33,181 bases of DNA from Candidatus Zambryskibacteria bacterium RIFCSPLOWO2_01_FULL_35_19 (GCA_001825335.1 MHWA01000007.1:2369-35549), one strand, 5' to 3'. Counted from the first letter of the stretch, positions 23,787-32,305 are shown. Translations and numbers: made by a program. Notes: a model not told the origin generated them from the sequence alone.

Positions 23787-24054
23787 AAACAACATGAAAT
23801 CCGCAAAATCAAAAAAGATAGCGATTTTTGATTTTACCATGAAATACAAAGAGAAAAACCGGCTCGCGGCATCACGCTCGCTCCCCGGTTCCTCGTAAGA
23901 GAAATGTTAGCAAGGTGGTTACTAAAAGTCAAATATAAATGTTGATAATCAAAAAAGTACTAAAATATAACAATAAATTTGTATTTAATTTTAATTATAG
24001 GGGGTTATTATTGAAGGAGTTGTAGTTTATGGAACGGGGTTTATAAGAAGATTT

Positions 24055-24097
24055 GAGGGTGACCCTTTGAGGCAGGGGCATTTCAAGGGTCACCCTC
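24055..24097. repeat. REP-like hairpin with self-palindromic arms
   Basis: 13-bp perfect stem GAGGGTGACCCTT (24055-24067) with its complement at 24085-24097. Each arm contains AGGGT-N-ACCCT and is itself palindromic, so cruciform and hairpin forms both exist. Confidence 0.6.
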
Positions 24098-24126
24098 GGA
24101 AAATTAAACCTGTATATTAGGTATGA

Positions 24127-24168
24127 TTCTCCTCTACTAAGTTTTAGGAGAGGGGTAAGGGGTGAGGT
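24127..24168 (-). repeat. ACCTCACCCC / CCCTCTCC repeat, copy 1
   Basis: Read on minus it begins ACCTCACCCC, then CCCCTCTCC and a short stem, a repeat type common in many bacterial genomes. It shares GGAGAGGG and GGGGTGAGGT with copy 2 at 32370-32462. Confidence 0.55.
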
Positions 24169-24177
24169 CTCTCAAAA

Positions 24178-24738
24178 TTAAACTCGTGAGACATACTCGC
24201 CGTTTTCGGTGTTGATGATGATGGTGTCTCCTTCGTTTATAAAAAGGGGAGCGTTGACAGAGGCGCCTGTTTCTACTTTGACTACTTTGTTGCCTCCTTG
24301 AGCGGTGTTGCCTTTAATGGCAGGAGGAGCTTCTACCACTTTGAGTTCCATTTTGATCGGCATCTTGATACCAACTATTTTTCCATCAAAAATCATAGCT
24401 TCCACGATTGAGTCTTTTTTTAGAAACTTATATCCTATGCCTATCTGATCTTCTGTTAATGCAAATCTTTTTGAAGGGTCTTCATCTTCGTGGAACCAAT
24501 ATTCATTTTTTTGAGTATAAATAAACTTTATATTTTGTTTTTCTACTTCTGCCTCTTCAACTTTTTCTGATTGATGAAAAGAATTTTCTGTCATCCTGCC
24601 GGTTATAAGGTTTCTTAATTTGGTTGCATTGACCGGTTTTCTTTGTTGTTTGCGGAAGACATGAGAAGATAATACTTCCCACGGCTCCCCATTAAATATA
24701 ATAAGTTTCCCAGCTGTAATTTGATTGTAATCCAACAT
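24178..24738 (-). CDS. efp: elongation factor P with atypical tip loop
   Basis: A 186-residue EF-P, which relieves ribosome stalling at polyproline. All three beta domains are present: TAGKLIIFNGEPWEVLSSHV at the start, the middle domain with DEDPSKRFALTEDQIGIGYK, and C-terminal GASVNAPLFINEGDTIIINT ending EYVSRV. In the domain I tip the usual PGKG is replaced by KQQR (residues 30-33, in FRKQQRKPVNATKL). By alignment on the following TKL, the position of E. coli Lys34 is Gln32, so the standard lysine-modification site is absent, though basic residues flank it. Upstream, TATATT lies 7 bases before the ATG. Confidence 0.93.
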   Translation of the reverse strand: MLDYNQITAGKLIIFNGEPWEVLSSHVFRKQQRKPVNATKLRNLITGRMTENSFHQSEKVEEAEVEKQNIKFIYTQKNEYWFHEDEDPSKRFALTEDQIGIGYKFLKKDSIVEAMIFDGKIVGIKMPIKMELKVVEAPPAIKGNTAQGGNKVVKVETGASVNAPLFINEGDTIIINTENGEYVSRV

Positions 24739-24807
24739 GACTTAAAATATAGCTTATTTAAGCCATAAAATCCAGTTGACAGTATGGTGGATATATGATT
24801 ACAAAAT

Positions 24808-24856
24808 CAGAAAACCGGCGGAGCAGGGAATCGACCCAGCTCTGGCCGGTTTTCTG
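24808..24856 (-). terminator. terminator of the hicBA operon
   Basis: 12-bp perfect outer stem CAGAAAACCGGC (24808-24819) with its complement at 24845-24856, and inside it GAGC-A-GGG pairing with CCC-A-GCTC. On minus it begins 3 bases after the hicA stop and is followed by a T-rich stretch (GATTTTG). Confidence 0.65.
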
Positions 24857-24859
24857 CTT

Positions 24860-25060
24860 TTAAAACATATCTTCTGTTAACCCTGACTGTCGAAGAATTG
24901 ATTTAAAAGTACCCACAAAGACACTTCTTTTATTTGCGGGCACGATTACTGTGAATGAATCCTTCCTCATTTTTACATGACTACCTTTCTGAGATACGAA
25001 ACAAAACCCGTTCTTTTCTAAAACGGAAATAATATACCTAGAGGAATGAAGTTTAGGCAT
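24860..25060 (-). CDS. hicA: HicA-family mRNA interferase toxin
   Basis: A 66-residue toxin with a dsRBD-like fold. Signature: FCFVSQKGSHVKMRKDS with the catalytic His in GSHVKM, then VIVPANKRSVFVGTFKSILR and QSGLTEDMF. HicA cleaves mRNA independently of the ribosome. Encoded 3' of hicB with an 8-base overlap. The toxin-after-antitoxin order is one of the two usual ones. Confidence 0.88.
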   Translation of the reverse strand: MPKLHSSRYIISVLEKNGFCFVSQKGSHVKMRKDSFTVIVPANKRSVFVGTFKSILRQSGLTEDMF

Positions 25061-25271
25061 AAGAAAGGGTCTGTTTTTCTATTGTTGCGAATCTGATAGG
25101 AGTAAAAGAGTTTTTTGGAGCATCTTCAAAATATAATTCCAACGCCTCGGCCAGATTTTTCAGAGCTTCTTTTTTTGTTTTACCGAAACTAGAAACATCA
25201 GGAGAAATACACTGGGCGACATAGCCTTTGCCTTCTTTCCAAACAACATTTTGTAGAGTTATTTTTTTCAT
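25053..25271 (-). CDS. hicB: HicB-family antitoxin (short)
   Basis: A 72-residue partial-RNase H-fold protein: WKEGKGYVAQCISPDVSSFG, KTKKEALKNLAEALELYFED. It corresponds to the HicB N-terminal domain that binds HicA; the usual C-terminal DNA-binding domain is missing, so self-repression is doubtful. The start is fixed by TGC-TATAAT (25278-25286 on minus) exactly 6 bases upstream, in the 19-base gap after recA. Confidence 0.85.
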   Translation of the reverse strand: MKKITLQNVVWKEGKGYVAQCISPDVSSFGKTKKEALKNLAEALELYFEDAPKNSFTPIRFATIEKQTLSYA

Positions 25272-25277
25272 AATTCT

Positions 25278-25286
25278 ATTATAGCA
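25278..25286 (-). promoter_or_regulatory. extended -10 of hicBA
   Basis: TGCTATAAT on minus, 6 bases before the hicB ATG, within the recA-hicB gap. Confidence 0.6.
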
Positions 25287-25290
25287 AATT

Positions 25291-26340
25291 TTATATTTCT
25301 TTCAATTTGACCCGAATCTCTTTTAGAATTTCTGCAGAAAGTTTCTTGTCTTCTTTGAGGACTTGGCGAGCGGCATCATAACCGCGAGCGAGCGAAGTAT
25401 CTCCATATTTATATGAAGCACCTGATTTTGAAATGATGCCAAATTTTTCCCCGAGAGCCAATATTTCTCCCTCTTTAGATATGCCTTCATTATACATCAG
25501 GTCAAATTCGGTTTGTTTGAAGGGAGCGGCTACTTTGTTTTTGACTACTTTTACTCTAACTCTACCGCCCATCACTTCTTCACCCTTTTTTATTTGAGCA
25601 ATTCTTCTTATATCTAATCTAACGGAAGTGTAAAATTTCAAAGCTTTGCCTCCGGGAGTAGTTTCTGGATTGCCAAACATCACACCGATTTGCATCCTGA
25701 TTTGGTTTATAAATATAACAACAGTCTTTGATCTGGCAACAATGGCGGTTAGTTTGCGTAAAGCTTGAGACATAAGGCGAGCTTGTTTACCGACGTGGTA
25801 AGCTCCCATGTCTCCCTCTATTTCATCTTTGGGGGTGAGGGCGGCTACAGAATCAACGACAATTACATCTATTTTGCCAGAACGAACCAGAGAATCTACT
25901 ATTTCAAGAGCTTGCTCGCCATTGTCGGGCTGGGAAATTAAAAGATTTTCTATCTTTACTCCCAATCTTTGAGAATATTCTGGATCCATAGCATGTTCGG
26001 CATCTATGAAAGCGCAAATGCCACCCATCTTTTGAGCTTCAGCAACAATATGTAAAGACAAAGTAGTTTTACCACTTGATTCTGGACCAAATATTTCTAT
26101 GATTCTTCCTCTGGGTACTCCACCGACTCCGAGAGCATTGTCCAATCCGATTGAACCAGTGGGGATAGCATTTACATCTACGTGAGGTTTGTCGCCAAGC
26201 ATCATAATGGAGTCGTCTCCAAATTTGATTTTAATATCTCTTATTGTGTCCAGCACATCATTTTTGTCTTTTGGGGATGCTTCTCCACCCAAGGCGGATT
26301 TTTTGGGCTCATTCTTTTTTGCAGTATTTTTTTTTGCCAT
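25291..26340 (-). CDS. recA: recombinase RecA
   Basis: A 349-residue RecA, the strand-exchange ATPase of homologous recombination. Walker [10 protein letters not shown] is at residues 85-93; also visible are [18 protein letters not shown] (Walker B), [20 protein letters not shown] (L2/RecA signature) and [17 protein letters not shown]. The lysine-rich N-terminus (residues 1-30) contains a short GC-rich segment (ALGGEASPK). The C-terminal acidic tail is missing, as in many Patescibacteria. No -10 box is seen directly upstream, so it is probably read from ftsK. Confidence 0.95.
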   Translation of the reverse strand: MAKKNTAKKNEPKKSALGGEASPKDKNDVLDTIRDIKIKFGDDSIMMLGDKPHVDVNAIPTGSIGLDNALGVGGVPRGRIIEIFGPESSGKTTLSLHIVAEAQKMGGICAFIDAEHAMDPEYSQRLGVKIENLLISQPDNGEQALEIVDSLVRSGKIDVIVVDSVAALTPKDEIEGDMGAYHVGKQARLMSQALRKLTAIVARSKTVVIFINQIRMQIGVMFGNPETTPGGKALKFYTSVRLDIRRIAQIKKGEEVMGGRVRVKVVKNKVAAPFKQTEFDLMYNEGISKEGEILALGEKFGIISKSGASYKYGDTSLARGYDAARQVLKEDKKLSAEILKEIRVKLKEI

Positions 26341-26374
26341 AATTTTGTTTTTTACCCCGAGTTTTGTCGAGGGG

Positions 26375-26755
26375 TTAAATTTCTTTGGTTGTAGTACTTT
26401 GTTTGTAATATACTTTTAAAGTCTTAAGTGTTTCCTTTTTAAAACGGTCTTTGGCTCTGATTTCTATTATATTAGACCCGGGGGAAAGCAGCAATTTTTC
26501 TTCAAATAATCCTTCCATATCAACAAATATTGGTTTTGAATTTAAACTCAAGAAGGCAATGTTTTTGGCCCTGCCTTTTATTGTCAGAAGGTTTTCTTTA
26601 GTTTCTGTGTTTTGACTTGGACTGTATATTTCTATCATTGGTCCGATGATTAAATTTCTGGCATTAAATACTCCATATGATAAAAGTAGAATGACAGAGA
26701 ATATAATTATAAAACGTCTTATATTAAAACCTTTTTCAAATTTATAGTTGTTCAT
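26375..26755 (-). CDS. membrane-anchored Ig-like domain protein
   Basis: A 126-residue bitopic protein: basic start, TM helix at about 14-33, then one beta-sandwich of the glucodextranase-B/bacterial Ig type: [45 protein letters not shown]. No catalytic motif. The stop of ftsK overlaps its start by 14 bases and recA follows 34 bases later, so it belongs to the ftsK-recA operon. Possibly a division-site or envelope protein; that is inference from location only. Confidence 0.7.
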   Translation of the reverse strand: MNNYKFEKGFNIRRFIIIFSVILLLSYGVFNARNLIIGPMIEIYSPSQNTETKENLLTIKGRAKNIAFLSLNSKPIFVDMEGLFEEKLLLSPGSNIIEIRAKDRFKKETLKTLKVYYKQSTTTKEI

Positions 26756-28904
26756 CTTCTTGTTCTGTTTCTTCTATTTCTCCAAATCTATCGTCTGTTT
26801 TTATAAGGACTTCTCTTGGTTTTGCTCCGTCGCCCTCGCTGACTACTCCTTTTTCTTCCAAAATATCTATTAGTCTAGCTGCTCTAGCATAACCAATTCG
26901 CAATTTTCTTTGTAGATATGAAGTAGAAGCTTTGTTTGCTTTTACGACTATTTCTTTAGCTTCTTCATATAAATCATCTTCTGCTTCATCTCCCGCCATT
27001 GAATCAAAGATGACATTTTTAGTATGGTCGGCTTCCATATCTATCTCGGTTGAAGGTTCTTCTTCTGTATTTTTAATAAAGTAATCTACTACTTTTTTCA
27101 CTTCTCCTTCCGATATAAAAGCTGATTGAAGTCTGATTGGTTTAGACATTTCTCCAGAGGTGTAAAGCATATCTCCAGCTCCTAACAATTTTTCTGCTCC
27201 AGCAGTATCTAAAATGGTTCTTGAATCAAATTGAGAGGCTACTTGAAGGGCAATACGAGCAGGGATGTTTGCTTTGATTAGTCCGGTAATGATATTTACA
27301 CTCGGTCTTTGAGTAGAAAGTATGAGGTGGATACCTACCGCTCTACTCATTTGAGCCAAACGGATAACAGCTGCTTCAAGTTCTCTTGGATAAGCTTGCA
27401 TAATATCAGCCAACTCGTCTATCACTATCACTATATAGGGCATCAGGTCTGGCACTTCTCCTTCTTTGGTTTTTTTAAATGCTTCTACTGCGGGAGACAA
27501 AATATTTTTATGATAAGACTCAATATCTCTCACTTTGCTTGTTTCTAATATATCGTATCTTCTGTCCATTTCTTTGGCCGCCCATTTAAGTGACATAATG
27601 ACTTTCTTGGCATTGGTAATGACTGGAGTTAAGAGGTGGGGGATTTTGTTATATTGAGTTAATTCAACTCTCTTTGGGTCAATCATTATAAATTTCAGAT
27701 TTTCTGGTGAATTACGGAAGAGTAGAGAATTAATAATAGTGTGAATTGTCACTGATTTACCGCTACCGGTTGCTCCAGCAATAAGTAGATGAGGCATTTT
27801 GGCCAAATTAGCAAAAACAGAATTTCCAGAAATACTTTTACCCAAAGCTAAAGTTAAAGCTTTCCCAGCATTAGTGTATTCAGGTTGAGACAAGAGGGAC
27901 CCAAGTCCGACCATAGTTTTGACGGTGTTTGGTATTTCTATACCAACCAAAGATTTGCCGGGGATAGGAGCTTCTATACGCACTGGATGAGCGGCTAGAG
28001 CCAATTCCAGATTGTTTTGAAGACCCAATATTCTTGAAAGTTTGACTCCTTCAGCTGGCTTCAACGCATATCTGGTGACGGATGGGCCTATAGATATTTC
28101 ATCCATATCAACAATGATGCCAAAATTTTGCATTGTTCTTTTAATGATATTTGAGTTTGCTTTTATGTCTCCAACTTCTGGCTTACCTTTATCTCTTTCT
28201 AATAAAGATATCGGAGGGGGATTAAATTCTTTAAAGGAAATAATATTTTTACGAACATCAAACTCTCTACCATCTTCTGGTTGTGGCTCATTCTTTTTGG
28301 CCAACATTATAGGAGAAGCTTTTATTTTGGAATTATCTTTATCTGATTCGGTGTTGTCCGACACTTTTATCTTCTTCTCCTCCTCTTCCTCTCCTTCGAT
28401 TTTTTTCTTTTTAAATGTATCTAAAATAGTAGAAAAATTTATAGCTGTATCAAAAATAATCATCACTCCGATGATGGCAAGAGCTCCAAGGATTACAGAA
28501 GTTACATATACATCAAAAAATTTTACTAAGGGTCTATGAAGGACGTCTCCAACTACGCCCCCTTTGTTTATAAAAGTTAAATCAAGCAAAGCCAAAGAAG
28601 AAAGGAAAAATAAAGCAGAGCCGATAACCTTGGTAGTGCCAAATGAATGTTTAATAGATTTTGCAAAAGAGATGGATAGCAATATAGAAAGTGTTGGTAG
28701 CAAAAAGTATCCCAATCCAAACAAAATTTTCAAGATGTCATAAGTTTTGTTTCCGACACCGCCAGCCATCTCTAGTGGAGCCAATATAAAGATAATAAAT
28801 AAGACGAAAAATGATACTGCAAATATCCAAGACATAGTGTCTTCTTGCAATCTATTAGGTTCAGAATTGATGCTACCTTTCTTTTTAGTATATTTTCTTG
28901 TCAT
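26742..28904 (-). CDS. ftsK: DNA translocase FtsK/SpoIIIE
   Basis: A 720-residue translocase that pumps chromosome DNA through the division septum. N-terminal TM segments at about 25-45, 55-75, 85-105 and 125-150; a low-complexity charged linker; then the motor: IPGKSLVGIEIPN, Walker A GATGSGKS near residue 380, DPKRVELTQYNKIPHLLTPV, and Walker B YIVIVIDELADIM. The C-terminal gamma winged helix ends with SYLQRKLRIGYARAARLIDI, which reads KOPS-like orienting sites. An in-frame ATG exists at 28922, but TGT-TATTAT (28913-28921 on minus) lies over it, so the ATG at 28904 is preferred. Confidence 0.93.
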   Translation of the reverse strand: MTRKYTKKKGSINSEPNRLQEDTMSWIFAVSFFVLFIIFILAPLEMAGGVGNKTYDILKILFGLGYFLLPTLSILLSISFAKSIKHSFGTTKVIGSALFFLSSLALLDLTFINKGGVVGDVLHRPLVKFFDVYVTSVILGALAIIGVMIIFDTAINFSTILDTFKKKKIEGEEEEEKKIKVSDNTESDKDNSKIKASPIMLAKKNEPQPEDGREFDVRKNIISFKEFNPPPISLLERDKGKPEVGDIKANSNIIKRTMQNFGIIVDMDEISIGPSVTRYALKPAEGVKLSRILGLQNNLELALAAHPVRIEAPIPGKSLVGIEIPNTVKTMVGLGSLLSQPEYTNAGKALTLALGKSISGNSVFANLAKMPHLLIAGATGSGKSVTIHTIINSLLFRNSPENLKFIMIDPKRVELTQYNKIPHLLTPVITNAKKVIMSLKWAAKEMDRRYDILETSKVRDIESYHKNILSPAVEAFKKTKEGEVPDLMPYIVIVIDELADIMQAYPRELEAAVIRLAQMSRAVGIHLILSTQRPSVNIITGLIKANIPARIALQVASQFDSRTILDTAGAEKLLGAGDMLYTSGEMSKPIRLQSAFISEGEVKKVVDYFIKNTEEEPSTEIDMEADHTKNVIFDSMAGDEAEDDLYEEAKEIVVKANKASTSYLQRKLRIGYARAARLIDILEEKGVVSEGDGAKPREVLIKTDDRFGEIEETEQEDEQL

Positions 28905-28912
28905 ACCTAAAT

Positions 28913-28921
28913 ATAATAACA
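28913..28921 (-). promoter_or_regulatory. extended -10 of the ftsK operon
   Basis: TGTTATTAT on minus, 8 bases before the ATG at 28904. Confidence 0.5.
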
Positions 28922-29035
28922 TAATTTTTTACTGACTTATTTTAGACAGGGGATTTTGATATTTTTTATTTGTTTAGCTTGACTTACCATAAAAGACAGA
29001 ATATCCTTAGTTTATTAAAGTCATAATTTAACATA

Positions 29036-29064
29036 TTGACAATTTTAGTCCGATAAGATACAAT
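29036..29064 (+). promoter_or_regulatory. consensus sigma-70 promoter with long leader
   Basis: TTGACA (29036-29041), 17-base spacer, TACAAT (29059-29064). The expected start near 29071 leaves a leader of about 72 bases containing an imperfect stem (TATAAGACA with TGTCCTATA). The only near-consensus -35/-10 pair in the window. Confidence 0.7.
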
Positions 29065-29142
29065 ATAAAGAACATATAAAATATATAAGACAAAATAAGC
29101 TTTAAGAGACTGTCCTATATATTAAAAATATATGATAAAAAT

Positions 29143-29841
29143 ATGGATGAAATAATTCTAAAAAACACTGATTTTAACAATATATACAACAAATCTTACC
29201 GATTGGCAGCTGCTGTTTTTATGATTTCTAATGTTATGGAACAAAGTGGGGAATTAGAGACAAAAATAAAAAAGTTGTCTCTTGAGCTTGTCTCTATGTC
29301 TGTCAATTTAAAAGACATCAATTTCTATGATGCCAAAAAATTAATATCTGATATTGAAAAAAATTCTCTAGAACTTATATCTATGTTAGACATTGCCAGC
29401 ATCTCTGGTTTAGTCTCAAAAATGAACAGTAGTATTTTGAAAGAAGAATTTCAAGCTTTTATTTTGGAACTTAGTAAGTTTTCTGAAAAATTTGAAAATA
29501 ATAAAAACACCTCTGTGAAAAGTATTTTCGGTGAAGCTAGTATTTCAAATGTAAACAATAATTTACAAAAATCCACATCTTCATTTCAACCTAAACTAAA
29601 CGGAGGATATGTGAATGAAAATAAACTTCAAAATAATACTAACGGACACAAAAGGAAAGATATGAGAAAGAATATGATTCTAGATTTTATTAAAGGACAT
29701 AAAGATGTCAATATAAAAGACATTGTTCCAAACATCACTGGTTGTAGCGAAAAGACCATTCAGAGAGAACTTATAGCTCTTATAAAAGAAGGTAAAATAA
29801 AGAAGACAGGAGAGAGGAGATGGAGTAAATACTCTATATAA
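29143..29841 (+). CDS. putative regulator with C-terminal winged HTH
   Basis: A 232-residue protein in three parts: a helical N-terminal domain (residues 1-125; YRLAAAVFMISNVMEQSGEL), a polar disordered linker rich in Asn, Lys and Ser (about 125-170), and a C-terminal winged HTH (about 172-232; NMILDFIKGHKDVNIKDIVP, then CSEKTIQRELIALIKEGKIK), similar to DeoR-type domains. The N-terminal helical bundle resembles a family I have seen widely in Parcubacteria, but I cannot name it. It has a strong consensus promoter with a 72-base leader, which suggests steady, possibly attenuated expression. Target unknown. Confidence 0.65.
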   Translation: MDEIILKNTDFNNIYNKSYRLAAAVFMISNVMEQSGELETKIKKLSLELVSMSVNLKDINFYDAKKLISDIEKNSLELISMLDIASISGLVSKMNSSILKEEFQAFILELSKFSEKFENNKNTSVKSIFGEASISNVNNNLQKSTSSFQPKLNGGYVNENKLQNNTNGHKRKDMRKNMILDFIKGHKDVNIKDIVPNITGCSEKTIQRELIALIKEGKIKKTGERRWSKYSI

Positions 29842-30286
29842 TATAAGCAAAATTAACAAGGGTAAATGTTTTTTATCTCAGAGGACAAACCTTGAATATT
29901 TTGCTCTAAAGGGTTGTTCTTAATTCTTTCTCAATTTCTTGCTTTCATCCTCAAAATATGCAATACTTAATATTAACTGCTTTATCCACACCTTGCTTTG
30001 CAAGTGTTGAATGAAAGCGGTAAAATTTTTGTGTTACTAAATTTATAGTTTCTTGTCGATTACAGAAATTATAAAATTAGTTAAAATTGTTATTTATTTC
30101 AACAAGCAAAGATTAAAATAAAAATTTATTTTTATTTTGTCAGAGTGTAGTTGAAACAAATATTATTAGTTTATTAATTATTAGTTTAAGAAAGTCCTTT
30201 ATCTCAAAAATAAAAGACTCACTTAATATAACTATCCACAAACTTCAAAAAATTAAAATAAACGAAGTTTTAGATAGATTCAAATT
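29842..30286. other. 445-base AT-rich upstream region of the surface-protein gene
   Basis: No gene seen. Contents: an 8-bp inverted repeat GCTTTCAT/ATGAAAGC (29941-29948 with 30011-30018) enclosing a hairpin ACACCTTGC-TTT-GCAAGTGT; an A/T-only 11-bp hairpin (30115-30138); a 12-base direct repeat ATTATTAGTTTA (30162-30173 and 30177-30188); one DnaA-box-like TTATCCACA (29982-29990). A -35-like TTGAAA at 30151 may feed the surface-protein gene, giving a leader of about 100 bases. Confidence 0.5.
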
Positions 30287-32242
30287 ATGTTTAATTCAAA
30301 AAAAATGTTCGCGACAGCTGTAGCTTTCACAATGGTTTTGAGTTTGGTAGCAGTTCCTGCTTCAGCTCAAACTACTGCTGAACTTACAGCTCAAATCAAT
30401 AGCTTACTTGCTATGATCGCTCAACTTCAAGCACAAATCGCTGGTAGTGGTTCTGCTTCTGCGGGAACAGCTGTTCAATACAACACTGATCTCACTGTAG
30501 GAAGCACTGGCGCTGATGTTACTTCTCTTCAACAGTTCTTAGTTGGAAAAGGTTTCCTTCAAATGCCAGCTGGTGTATCTTATGGTTACTTTGGCCCTTT
30601 GACTAAAGCAGCTGTAGCTAGTTATCAAGCTTCAGTTGGAATCACTCCAGCTGTTGGTTACTTTGGTCCTATAACTAGAGCCAATGTTAATGCCTTGAAT
30701 GTTTCAACTGGTGGCACAACTGGTGGAACCACAACAGGTGGTGGTATAACTACTCCTGGAGTAGAAGGTACACTCACAGTCACAACAAACAGCTCTGGAT
30801 TGGTATCTACAGTATATGAAGGTGACTCAATGGCACCTATATACGGAATTAATGTTGAAGCTAAAACTTCTGACATTGCTATCCAAAGAGTTAAAGTTAA
30901 CCTTGGAACTAATAGCAAGATATACACCAAAGGTTACTCTAGAATGTATGTGACTGTTGATGGCAACACTCTTGCTTCAGTTGATCTAAATTCTTCAACT
31001 GTTGTTAAAGAATCAAGCACCTACTACATAACTATCACTGGTTTTAATCTAGTTGTTCCTAAGGATTCTAAAAAGCAGATTGTGTTGAAAGCTGATGTTA
31101 TGTCATCAATTGACTCTACTGACAGAACCACTTTATCTAATATCAATCTAGCAGTTCCTGCTAACGGTATTAGAGGTATAGATGGTGCTGGTATTGACCA
31201 ATATGGTCCATCATCTGCTTTGTCAAACCGTTCAACATCCTTCAGTGCAGAATTAGCTGAAACTGCGACTTTGAAAGTTTCTCTAAACAGCTCTTCACCT
31301 AATAAGACTACTGTCGTGGCTGATGGCGGTTCAGCAGATGACGAGTTAGATAACTTAACTGTTTTGGTCTTCGATTTGAAGGCTGAAAAAGATGATGTTC
31401 TTCTTACAGACTTTATTCTTGATATAGCGGCAACAGGTGCTGGAGGTGCAACAGCTTCAACTTCTGTTACTCTTCTTGAAGGTTCAACAGAACTTGATAC
31501 TACAAGTGCAACAACACGTTACGCTACATTCAGTAATATCGACTTCTTAATTCCAAAAAACACCACAAAGACTTTGACTGTTAAAGTTGATATTAGAAGT
31601 GCAAACTCTACAATTCAAAACTTTATAGCCACCGCTTCTTCAACTGGTATGACAGCTGAGAATAGCTTAGGTGATACCGTTACAATTGGTACTTATCTAA
31701 CAGGTTCAGCTACTGGTTACCAAATTGGTGTTAGAAACGCTGGCGCTGAAGTTACTTTGGTCTCCAAGAGTATTACTACATCTGGTGTTGCTCAAACAAA
31801 CGGCACACCTGTATCAACATCTACTTTAGCCGCAACCTTCAATGTTAAGGTTAAAGCTGTTGGTAGTGATGTGATCTTGGGTACTGTCGCTTCTGCAACT
31901 CCTGTATTCGGTAAAACTGGCGCTACAAACAGCTTTGTATTGTATGATGGCGGTATTGCAAGTAGTGTAAATAACGCTACTTCAACCTCATTCACAATCC
32001 CAAGTAATTGTAGTACTTCAGGACTTACAAACGGTTGTACTTTGTCCGAAGGTGACTCAGTAACAATCCCAGTAACCTTCCAGATTCCTGGTAGAGATGC
32101 GACTGGATCTGCTGTAAGTAGTGGACTTTACTCGGTTGGTCTTGAAAAGATTAACTGGAGCAACTCAAGTGGTACTCTTCAGTCTTCAACCTTTATGGCT
32201 GGAGAAGTTGACTGGAGAACATCTGATGTAAGCTTCCCTTAA
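30287..32242 (+). CDS. major secreted surface (S-layer-like) protein with peptidoglycan-binding domain
   Basis: A 651-residue exported protein. Residues 1-28 are a signal peptide ending PASAQ; residues 31-54 form a coiled coil (TAQINSLLAMIAQLQAQIAG); residues about 62-138 are a PG_binding_1 domain (DVTSLQQFLVGKGFLQ, then YGYFGPLTKAAVASYQASVG and GYFGPITRANVNAL); a Gly/Thr linker (STGGTTGGTTTGG) follows, then several beta-sandwich repeats rich in Ser, Thr and Val to the end. The codons used (many GCT, ACT, CTT, GGT, TTC) differ from neighbours and fit high expression. Probably an S-layer or major wall-attached protein. A strong terminator follows. Confidence 0.8.
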   Translation: MFNSKKMFATAVAFTMVLSLVAVPASAQTTAELTAQINSLLAMIAQLQAQIAGSGSASAGTAVQYNTDLTVGSTGADVTSLQQFLVGKGFLQMPAGVSYGYFGPLTKAAVASYQASVGITPAVGYFGPITRANVNALNVSTGGTTGGTTTGGGITTPGVEGTLTVTTNSSGLVSTVYEGDSMAPIYGINVEAKTSDIAIQRVKVNLGTNSKIYTKGYSRMYVTVDGNTLASVDLNSSTVVKESSTYYITITGFNLVVPKDSKKQIVLKADVMSSIDSTDRTTLSNINLAVPANGIRGIDGAGIDQYGPSSALSNRSTSFSAELAETATLKVSLNSSSPNKTTVVADGGSADDELDNLTVLVFDLKAEKDDVLLTDFILDIAATGAGGATASTSVTLLEGSTELDTTSATTRYATFSNIDFLIPKNTTKTLTVKVDIRSANSTIQNFIATASSTGMTAENSLGDTVTIGTYLTGSATGYQIGVRNAGAEVTLVSKSITTSGVAQTNGTPVSTSTLAATFNVKVKAVGSDVILGTVASATPVFGKTGATNSFVLYDGGIASSVNNATSTSFTIPSNCSTSGLTNGCTLSEGDSVTIPVTFQIPGRDATGSAVSSGLYSVGLEKINWSNSSGTLQSSTFMAGEVDWRTSDVSFP

Positions 32243-32305
32243 GTTAAATTTAGTCTCTTGTGAACCCTATGTTTTACCGAAAGGTTTAACATAAGGATGA
32301 CTAAC

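Larger units (their letters stand above)
23787..24177. other. 391-base intergenic region with REP-like hairpins
   Basis: No convincing gene. A 34-codon ORF at 23794-23898 starts 8 bases after the second methylase but ends inside a GC-rich hairpin (AACCGG 23857-23862 with CCGGTT 23885-23890), so it may be a truncated remnant. Then about 150 AT-rich bases without features, a strong 13-bp hairpin (24055-24097) and an ACCTCACCCC-type repeat at 24127-24168 before the efp stop. Confidence 0.5.
28905..29142. other. divergent intergenic region ftsK / HTH gene
   Basis: Holds the ftsK extended -10 (28913-28921, minus) and the plus-strand promoter described at 29036-29064. The remainder is AT-rich with no gene seen. 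Confidence 0.5.

Noticed and set aside
23794-23898. 34-codon ORF after the second methylase
   Set aside because: It ends inside a GC-rich hairpin, has no homology I recognise, and may be a truncated remnant.
24776-24795. TTGACA with a nearby TATGAT on plus upstream of the efp start
   Set aside because: The spacing is about 12 bases and there is no plus-strand gene or terminator-bounded transcript downstream.
24820-24845. Sequence resembling a tRNA T arm (GGGAATCGACCC) in the hicA terminator
   Set aside because: No acceptor, D or anticodon arm surrounds it; it is the inner part of a long hairpin.
26341-26374. Hairpin between the Ig-like gene and recA considered as a terminator or SOS operator
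   Set aside because: The stem is short and interrupted, followed by A rather than T residues on minus, and no LexA-box pattern is visible.
28042-28539. 165-codon plus-strand frame within ftsK
   Set aside because: It is antisense to well-conserved FtsK motor and linker sequence, with no promoter or family match.
30111-30190. Short repeats considered as a CRISPR or iteron array
   Set aside because: Only two 12-base units with 3 bases between them; no regular array and no cas or rep gene.
29982-30240. DnaA-box-like TTATCCACA (29982-29990) and CTATCCACA (30232-30240) in an AT-rich gap, suggesting an origin
   Set aside because: One exact 9-mer and one near match are close to chance expectation in 33 kb on both strands; there is no dnaA or dnaN gene nearby and no box cluster.
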